Assembly: GCA_937898155.1 (NCBI GenBank)
Contig: CALEJO010000069.1
Span: 1 to 19,044 of the forward strand
Source: an uncultured Clostridia bacterium
GTDB taxonomy: Bacteria > Bacillota > Clostridia > Oscillospirales > CAG-272
Direction of reading: 5' to 3'
DNA: 19,044 nt
Of the stretch, positions 14,154 to 19,044 are shown piece by piece. How positions within the stretch are numbered: position 1 is the first letter of the stretch; every line of letters starts with the position of its first letter. The notes beneath the pieces are model-generated. The model was given only the letters and a program-made list of their open reading frames with translations, had not been told where the DNA came from and ran no database searches. Made by a program: the position numbers and the translations under genes.

Positions 14154-14182
14154 TTGCGAAACAGGCAAAAGTATGATACAAT
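14154..14182 (+). promoter_or_regulatory. Promoter of the GH78-type hydrolase gene
   Basis: -35 TTGCGA (14154-14159), a 17-bp spacer and -10 TACAAT (14177-14182). The -10 region shares GATACAAT with the divergent fucI promoter. The start would be near 14189, about 23 nt before the ATG at 14212. Confidence 0.72.
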
Positions 14183-14211
14183 GGGGAAAAAATCGGAAGA
14201 GAGGACTCAAA

Positions 14212-17136
14212 ATGGCAAAGCTCGGTCGGAAAGCGGAAAAATGCACGGAGCCGCACGCGTTCGGTAGCGAGGCGCGATGGATCCGCGCGGCGGGCGCGGA
14301 GAAGGCGGCGCACGTCTGGCTGCGCCGCTCGTTTGAAATGGCAGGTGCGCCGAAGCGCGCGGTTTTGCTCGCGATGGCGGCGAATTACGCGGAGATTTTT
14401 CTGAATGAGACGCCCGTGTGCGCGCTCTCGGAGCGGTCCTATATCTTCGACAAATCCTACGAGGTTTATGACGTGACGCCGCTTTTGCGGACAGGGCGAA
14501 ACGTGCTGGCGATCCTGCTGATCGGCACGGGCGAGCCCGTGCGCGATGGTGTGGCGCTCGAACTCGACGCCGACGGGGAAGCGATCCTCGTTTCGGACGG
14601 GTGCTTTCTTGCCAAACGGGACGGTTCGGCATTTCCTTCGGATTATTATCTCTCGTCGTCGCCCGAGATCGCGGACGGCAGAGAATGGGACGAAACGGCA
14701 GTTTTGCCCGACGCGGACGAACGCGACTGGCAGGCGTGCGAGGTGATCGGAGACGAGCTATTGCACGCGCCGTTTGAGCGGTTTCATCAGAGCATGACGC
14801 CGCCGCAGACGGCGATCGAGGTCGCGCCGTCCGCCGTCACGGCGCTCCTTTGTGCCGAAGACGCGGCGGGGTTCCGATTTCGCTTTGATTCCGACGGCGG
14901 CAATGTGACGGTCGCGTTCTGCGAGCTTTCGGTAGAGGAAGATACGATGGTCTATTTCGCGGTGCGCGGCGCGTTCAAGGGCTTGACGCTCGACGGCGTG
15001 CCTGTGCCGCTTCAAAAGGAAATTCCGCTTTCAGCGGGCAAGCATCTGCTCGCGCTCGTCTATGCGTGGTCGCAGGAATTGGCGATTCTGACGGACGGCA
15101 GGGTGACGCTTTCGTCGCCGTGCGGCACGCCGTTTGCGGGCAAGGTCTTTCCCGTGCCGGCGGTCCGGTATCCGTGGAATGAATATCGCGGGCGCACGGC
15201 GCTCGACGATGAGATCGAAAAAATGCTTTCCGCTCCTTGCTTTTCTTCTCTCGGAAGCGAGCCGCTTCCGATCGCGCCGCGCGCGGCGGATTCCGCGGTT
15301 TCGCGGATGCTGTTCCGACGCTACGCGATCCCGCAGGGCGGCTTCGCGCTGCAAACGCTCGTGCGCGCGATGGCGCTTTCCCGCGCCGAACGCACGGTCG
15401 CGTCCGATCCGACGGCGCTTCTGCGCGGCGAGCCGACGACGGTTTTTCCGACGGAAAGCGTCGCGAATCTGATCCTCGATTTCGGCACCGAGCAGGTCGG
15501 GCAGATCGTCGTTTCGCTCGACGCGCCCGCCGGCACGGTGCTGGAAATTCACGCGTTTGAGATGATCACGGACGCCGGCATCAAGTCGATGGACGATAAA
15601 AATACGCTCCGCTACCTCTGCCGCGAGGGAGAGCAGACGTTCCGCTCGCGGCGGCGGGGCGGGTTCTGCTATCTTTCCGTTTCGCTTTCGGGAATGACGC
15701 GCCCCGTGATTCTCCGGCGGATCGGGCTTCTCGAAACGCGCGCCCCTGTGCCGCAGGCGGAATTCTCCTGCTCCGACGAAACGCTGAATCGCGTGTTCGC
15801 GATGTCGGCGCGCACCGCCGAGGTCTGTATGCTCGATCTTTACGTCGATTGCCCCGGTCACGAGCAAAATCCGTGGACGGGCGACGCGCGCGTGACGGCA
15901 CAGGTGAATCTCGGCGCGTTCGGCGCCTATGAGTTTGACGCGCAGTATCTGCGCACGATCGCAAACTCACTCGACGACGCGATGGCGCGCACCTATCGGC
16001 GCGGCAATCCGCGCTATCGGGAACGCCGCTTTTTGCCGTGCGCCTGCTTCCCGACCTACCCCGAGGGGTGCATCCCGATCTGGTCATTCCAATGGCTTCT
16101 TCAAATTCTCGATCACTTTGACGCGACGGGTGATCTTTCGCTTCTGCGCGAGCTGTTCGGCGCGGCAAAGGAGACGCTCGCGCGGGCGGAGCGAATGCTC
16201 GATGAGCGTGATCTTTTTGAGATGCGCGGCGCGTGGAATCTGATCGAATGGGCAAACAACGATCTCGATTTTTACGGCGAGGTCAGCGCGAACAGCATGA
16301 TGCTCTCGTTCTGCTTCGCGCGCTACGCGGAGGCGGCGACGCTCCTCGGCGAAAACGCGCTTGCCGAACATTACGCGACGCTTGCCGAACGGGTGCGCGA
16401 CGCGGTCAACCGCTATGCGTGGGACGACAAAAAACGCGCCTACGTCGATACGGTGCGCGATGATTTTACGTATGCGAAATACAAGGAATACATGGTCGAG
16501 CGCGGCACGGAGATCCTGCCGCCCGAAGCATATTTCGCCCGTTCGCGCGTGAGCGCGCAGACGAACACGTTTGCGATCCTTTACGGCGTGGCGCCGGAGG
16601 AGAGAAAGCAAGACGCGGCGCGGTTTTTGCTCGACAATCTGCGAAAAGAAACTTACGTTTCCGGCACGCCCGCCGCCCGCACATCGCACGCTCCGGACGA
16701 GACGGAAGCACCCGACGGATATGTGCATATCGGATCGCCGTTTTTCCTCTTTTTCGCGCTGGACGCGCTCTATCGGCTCGGCGAAGACGAGCTGGCGCTG
16801 ACGGTGCAGAAGCGCGACTACGCGGCGATGCTCGACGGGGGCTTTACGACGTGTCTTGAAACGTTCCCGAAGGGCGTCGAGGTCTCCCGCAGTGTGGCAC
16901 ACGCGTGGTCGGCGTCGCCCGCGATTTATCTGCCGCGCGAGGTTCTCGGCGTGAAACCGCTGTCGCCCGGCTACGCGACGTTCACCGTTGAGCCGCACGC
17001 GGGATGGCTTACCTCGGCACGCGGCAGTGTGCCGACGCCGCACGGCAGGATCACGGTTTCGTGGACGAAAAACGCAGACGGCACCTACGCGATCGCGTGC
17101 GACGCGCCGCGGGAATGTCAGTGGGTAAAACGATAA
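14212..17136 (+). CDS. Cytoplasmic GH78-type glycoside hydrolase (alpha-L-rhamnosidase-like)
   Basis: This 974-residue enzyme has an N-terminal beta-sandwich region (about 20-420, including a lectin-like segment near 55-110), an (alpha/alpha)6 catalytic barrel (about 520-900) and a short C-terminal beta domain (about 900-974), the GH78 order. D546, E551 and D558 in DCPGHEQNPWTGD have the D-x4-E-x6-D spacing recalled for the Bacillus rhamnosidase RhaB active site. E883 (CLETF) and H897 (AHAWSASP) match the second catalytic block. The Arg residues of the classical DCPxRxER motif are missing, so true rhamnosidase specificity is uncertain. No signal peptide is seen, so substrates must be imported. 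I chose the ATG at 14212 from AGAGAGGA at 14198-14205; an open frame back to 14083 runs through the promoter. It is divergent from fucI, which hints at a fucose- or related deoxy-sugar-containing substrate. Confidence 0.85.
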   Translation: MAKLGRKAEKCTEPHAFGSEARWIRAAGAEKAAHVWLRRSFEMAGAPKRAVLLAMAANYAEIFLNETPVCALSERSYIFDKSYEVYDVTPLLRTGRNVLAILLIGTGEPVRDGVALELDADGEAILVSDGCFLAKRDGSAFPSDYYLSSSPEIADGREWDETAVLPDADERDWQACEVIGDELLHAPFERFHQSMTPPQTAIEVAPSAVTALLCAEDAAGFRFRFDSDGGNVTVAFCELSVEEDTMVYFAVRGAFKGLTLDGVPVPLQKEIPLSAGKHLLALVYAWSQELAILTDGRVTLSSPCGTPFAGKVFPVPAVRYPWNEYRGRTALDDEIEKMLSAPCFSSLGSEPLPIAPRAADSAVSRMLFRRYAIPQGGFALQTLVRAMALSRAERTVASDPTALLRGEPTTVFPTESVANLILDFGTEQVGQIVVSLDAPAGTVLEIHAFEMITDAGIKSMDDKNTLRYLCREGEQTFRSRRRGGFCYLSVSLSGMTRPVILRRIGLLETRAPVPQAEFSCSDETLNRVFAMSARTAEVCMLDLYVDCPGHEQNPWTGDARVTAQVNLGAFGAYEFDAQYLRTIANSLDDAMARTYRRGNPRYRERRFLPCACFPTYPEGCIPIWSFQWLLQILDHFDATGDLSLLRELFGAAKETLARAERMLDERDLFEMRGAWNLIEWANNDLDFYGEVSANSMMLSFCFARYAEAATLLGENALAEHYATLAERVRDAVNRYAWDDKKRAYVDTVRDDFTYAKYKEYMVERGTEILPPEAYFARSRVSAQTNTFAILYGVAPEERKQDAARFLLDNLRKETYVSGTPAARTSHAPDETEAPDGYVHIGSPFFLFFALDALYRLGEDELALTVQKRDYAAMLDGGFTTCLETFPKGVEVSRSVAHAWSASPAIYLPREVLGVKPLSPGYATFTVEPHAGWLTSARGSVPTPHGRITVSWTKNADGTYAIACDAPRECQWVKR

Positions 17137-17147
17137 TTTCAAAAAAC

Positions 17148-17185
17148 AAAAATGGCTGAAAGGATAATCCTTTCAGCCATTTTTT
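17148..17185. terminator. Bidirectional terminator between the GH78 gene and ileS
   Basis: A perfect 17-bp stem (17148-17164 with 17168-17184) closes a TAA loop, with T-runs at the 3' side on both strands. It lies between the convergent stops at 17136 and 17196. Confidence 0.93.
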
Positions 17186-17195
17186 CTTTTGGTCA

Positions 17196-19044
17196 TCAGA
17201 CTTTTTCGACGCCGATGGTCATTTTCTCGTCGCCGATGCTCCATTCTTTGGAGCTTTCGCAGGTGCTATCAAACACGAACGCTTCGCAAAGCGTTTTGCC
17301 CATGATGTCGGCGGCGTTGCGCTCCATCACGGCGCGCATTTCGTTCGAGCAGACCGCGTAAATGCGGATGTGGTCGAGCACCTCGAAGCCCGTATCCTTG
17401 CGCATCGTCTGCACCTTGGAGATGATTTCGCGGACGTTGCCTTCCTCGATCAGCGCGGGTGTGAGATTCGTGTCGAGCACGACCGTCACGCCGTGATCGG
17501 AGAGCGCCTCAAAGCCGGGCATTTGCGCGGATTCGATCAGCAGATCGTCGCGCGTCAGCTCTGCCGTGATCTCGCCGAGGTCGAGCTTCAAAACGCCCGT
17601 TTCGTTCAGCTCCGCCATCGCGCGGTTGCCGTCAAGCGTCGGCAGAAGCTCGCGGATCTTGCCGAGATATTTGCCGTATTTCGGGCCAACGGTGCGCATC
17701 TGCGGCTTGAACGAATACGAGGTGAACGCGCTGACGTCCGCCGTGTAGGAGACTTCCTTGACGTTCAGCTCATCCTCGATGATTTCGGTGAAATAGTCGG
17801 GCAGGGCGATCGCCGCCTTGATGAACATTTTGCTGATCGGCTGGCGGTTTTTGATCGCGGCGCTGTTGCGGCACGCGCGGCCCAGCACGACGATGTCGAG
17901 CACCTCGCCCATTTTGGCTTCGAGGTCGCTGTCAATCATCGCTTCGTTCACCGTCGGATAGTCGCAGAGGTGGATGGAGATCGGCGCGTTCGCATCGACC
18001 GAGCAGACGAGATTGCGGTAGATATCCTCGGTCATGAACGGGATCATCGGTGCCGCGACCTTGCAGAACGTGACGAGCGCGGTATAGAGCGTCATATAGG
18101 CATTGATCTTATCCTGTTCCATGCCGGATGCCCAGAAACGCTCGCGGGAGCGGCGGACATACCAGTTCGAGAGGTCGTCCACGAAGTCTTGCAAAACTTT
18201 TGTCGTTTCGAGAATGCGATAATGTTCGAGATGATCGTCCACCAAAGCAACGACGCTGTTCAGCCGCGAGAGAATCCACTTGTCCATGACGGAGAGCTTG
18301 TCATATTCGAGCGTATATTTCGTCGCGTCGAAGCCGTCGATATTGGCGTAAAGCACGAAGAACGCGTAGGTGTTCCAAAGCGTGCCCATGAACTTGCGCT
18401 GTCCCTCGACGACGGCGCCGCCGTAGAAGCGGTTTGGCAACCACGGTGCACTGTTGGAATAGAAATACCAGCGGATCGCGTCCGCGCCGTAGGTTTCGAG
18501 CGCGCCGAACGGATCGACGGCATTGCCCTTGGATTTGGACATTTTCTGCCCGTTTTCGTCCTGCACAAGCCCGAGGACGATGACGTTTTTATAGGGCGCT
18601 TTATTGAAGATCAGCGTCGAGATCGCGAGCAGAGAATAGAACCAGCCGCGCGTCTGATCGACCGCCTCGGAAATGAAGTCGGCGGGGAAATGCTCCTCGA
18701 AGACTTCTTTGTTTTCAAAGGGATAATGCCACTGCGCGAACGGCATCGAGCCGGAGTCAAACCAGCAGTCGATGACTTCCTTGACGCGGTGCATCTCCTT
18801 GCCGCAATGCGGACAACGGATCGTCACGTCGTCGATGAAGGGGCGGTGCAGCTCGATCTCGTCGGGGCAGTTATCGGACATCTCTTTCAGCTCGGCGATC
18901 GAGCCGATCGCGTGCTTGTGTCCGCACTCACATTCCCAGATGTTCAGCGGCGTGCCCCAATAGCGGTTGCGGGAAATGCCCCAGTCCTGCACGTTTTCCA
19001 GCCAGTCGCCGAAGCGGCCCTTGCCGATGGATTCGGGGATCCAG
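17196..19044 (-). CDS. ileS: Isoleucyl-tRNA synthetase, C-terminal 615 residues (cut by window edge)
   Basis: This class I aminoacyl-tRNA synthetase charges tRNA-Ile. The gene enters from beyond 19044: the frame is open to the edge and reads WIPESIGKGRFGDWLENVQDWG before the first possible start codon, so the GTG at 18992 is not the true start. Visible are GISRNRYWGTPL, a Cys-rich insert (WECECGH and RCPHCGKEM), IDCWFDSGSMPFAQW, the ATP-binding KMSKSKGN (about 18521-18544) and the anticodon-binding helical domain. No C-terminal CxxC zinc knuckle is present, unlike the common bacterial type-1 enzyme. With the Cys-rich insert this points to the type-2, eukaryote-like form, which is often resistant to mupirocin. 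Any T-box leader would lie outside the window. A strong terminator follows the stop. Confidence 0.95.
   Translation of the reverse strand, partial: WIPESIGKGRFGDWLENVQDWGISRNRYWGTPLNIWECECGHKHAIGSIAELKEMSDNCPDEIELHRPFIDDVTIRCPHCGKEMHRVKEVIDCWFDSGSMPFAQWHYPFENKEVFEEHFPADFISEAVDQTRGWFYSLLAISTLIFNKAPYKNVIVLGLVQDENGQKMSKSKGNAVDPFGALETYGADAIRWYFYSNSAPWLPNRFYGGAVVEGQRKFMGTLWNTYAFFVLYANIDGFDATKYTLEYDKLSVMDKWILSRLNSVVALVDDHLEHYRILETTKVLQDFVDDLSNWYVRRSRERFWASGMEQDKINAYMTLYTALVTFCKVAAPMIPFMTEDIYRNLVCSVDANAPISIHLCDYPTVNEAMIDSDLEAKMGEVLDIVVLGRACRNSAAIKNRQPISKMFIKAAIALPDYFTEIIEDELNVKEVSYTADVSAFTSYSFKPQMRTVGPKYGKYLGKIRELLPTLDGNRAMAELNETGVLKLDLGEITAELTRDDLLIESAQMPGFEALSDHGVTVVLDTNLTPALIEEGNVREIISKVQTMRKDTGFEVLDHIRIYAVCSNEMRAVMERNAADIMGKTLCEAFVFDSTCESSKEWSIGDEKMTIGVEKV

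Noticed and set aside
14083..14211. N-terminal extension of the GH78-type hydrolase
   Set aside because: It would span the 21-bp palindrome and the gene's own promoter, and no ribosome binding site precedes it.
1..19044. Search for tRNA, rRNA, CRISPR repeats, insertion sequences, phage genes, toxin-antitoxin or defence islands
   Set aside because: No regularly spaced repeats, transposase or integrase motifs, cloverleaf patterns or rRNA motifs were seen by eye. The window reads as housekeeping and sugar-metabolism DNA, so no new multi-gene system is claimed.

Overview
The window looks like chromosomal backbone from a GC-rich, strictly anaerobic Firmicute, most likely an uncultured gut or rumen Clostridia member. 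Signs of this are a PerR regulator next to a rubrerythrin, strong Shine-Dalgarno sequences, sigma-A-type promoters with 17-bp spacers, a RACo-type corrinoid-protein reactivator, an AddA helicase-nuclease, a class II aldolase and a type-2 isoleucyl-tRNA synthetase. No insertion sequence, prophage, CRISPR array, rRNA or tRNA is visible, and gene density is high. The longest stretch without a gene is the 299 bp between rpsO and fba, and it is filled by a leader and two divergent promoters.

Layout. Positions 64-4560 are a minus-strand block transcribed in the order rpsO, pnp, alkD-like, perR, rbr. Hairpins follow rpsO and pnp, and there are PerR-box-like sites at the perR promoter and in front of rbr. 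At 4681-4798 two promoters diverge, one for rpsO and one for the class II fructose-bisphosphate aldolase gene (4860-5789). A bidirectional terminator separates fba from a convergent 74-residue two-helix membrane protein (5844-6068). That gene shares a divergent promoter region with a plus-strand operon at 6246-11920: a RACo-like ferredoxin/ASKHA protein, AddA and a polytopic membrane protein, with 18-bp spacing and then an ATGA overlap. A 30-codon cysteine-rich microprotein follows (12034-12126), preceded by a structured leader and closed by a terminator shared with convergent fucI. Divergent from fucI (12191-14026) is a cytoplasmic GH78-type glycoside hydrolase (14212-17136). Their control region holds two promoters, a spaced inverted repeat and a perfect 21-bp palindrome. 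A bidirectional terminator then separates the hydrolase from the C-terminal part of ileS, which runs off the right edge.

How the genes fit together. perR and rbr form a peroxide-sensing and peroxide-detoxifying pair. rpsO-pnp is the classic ribosome/RNA-decay pair. fucI and the GH78 enzyme form a small deoxy-sugar locus without visible kinase, aldolase or transporter. The RACo-like gene and addA each lack their usual partner (corrinoid protein/methyltransferase and addB) in this window.

I did not find a clearly new multi-gene system. The least explained element is the cysteine-rich microprotein with its hairpin leader, followed by the inferred PerR operators and the fucI/GH78 control region.
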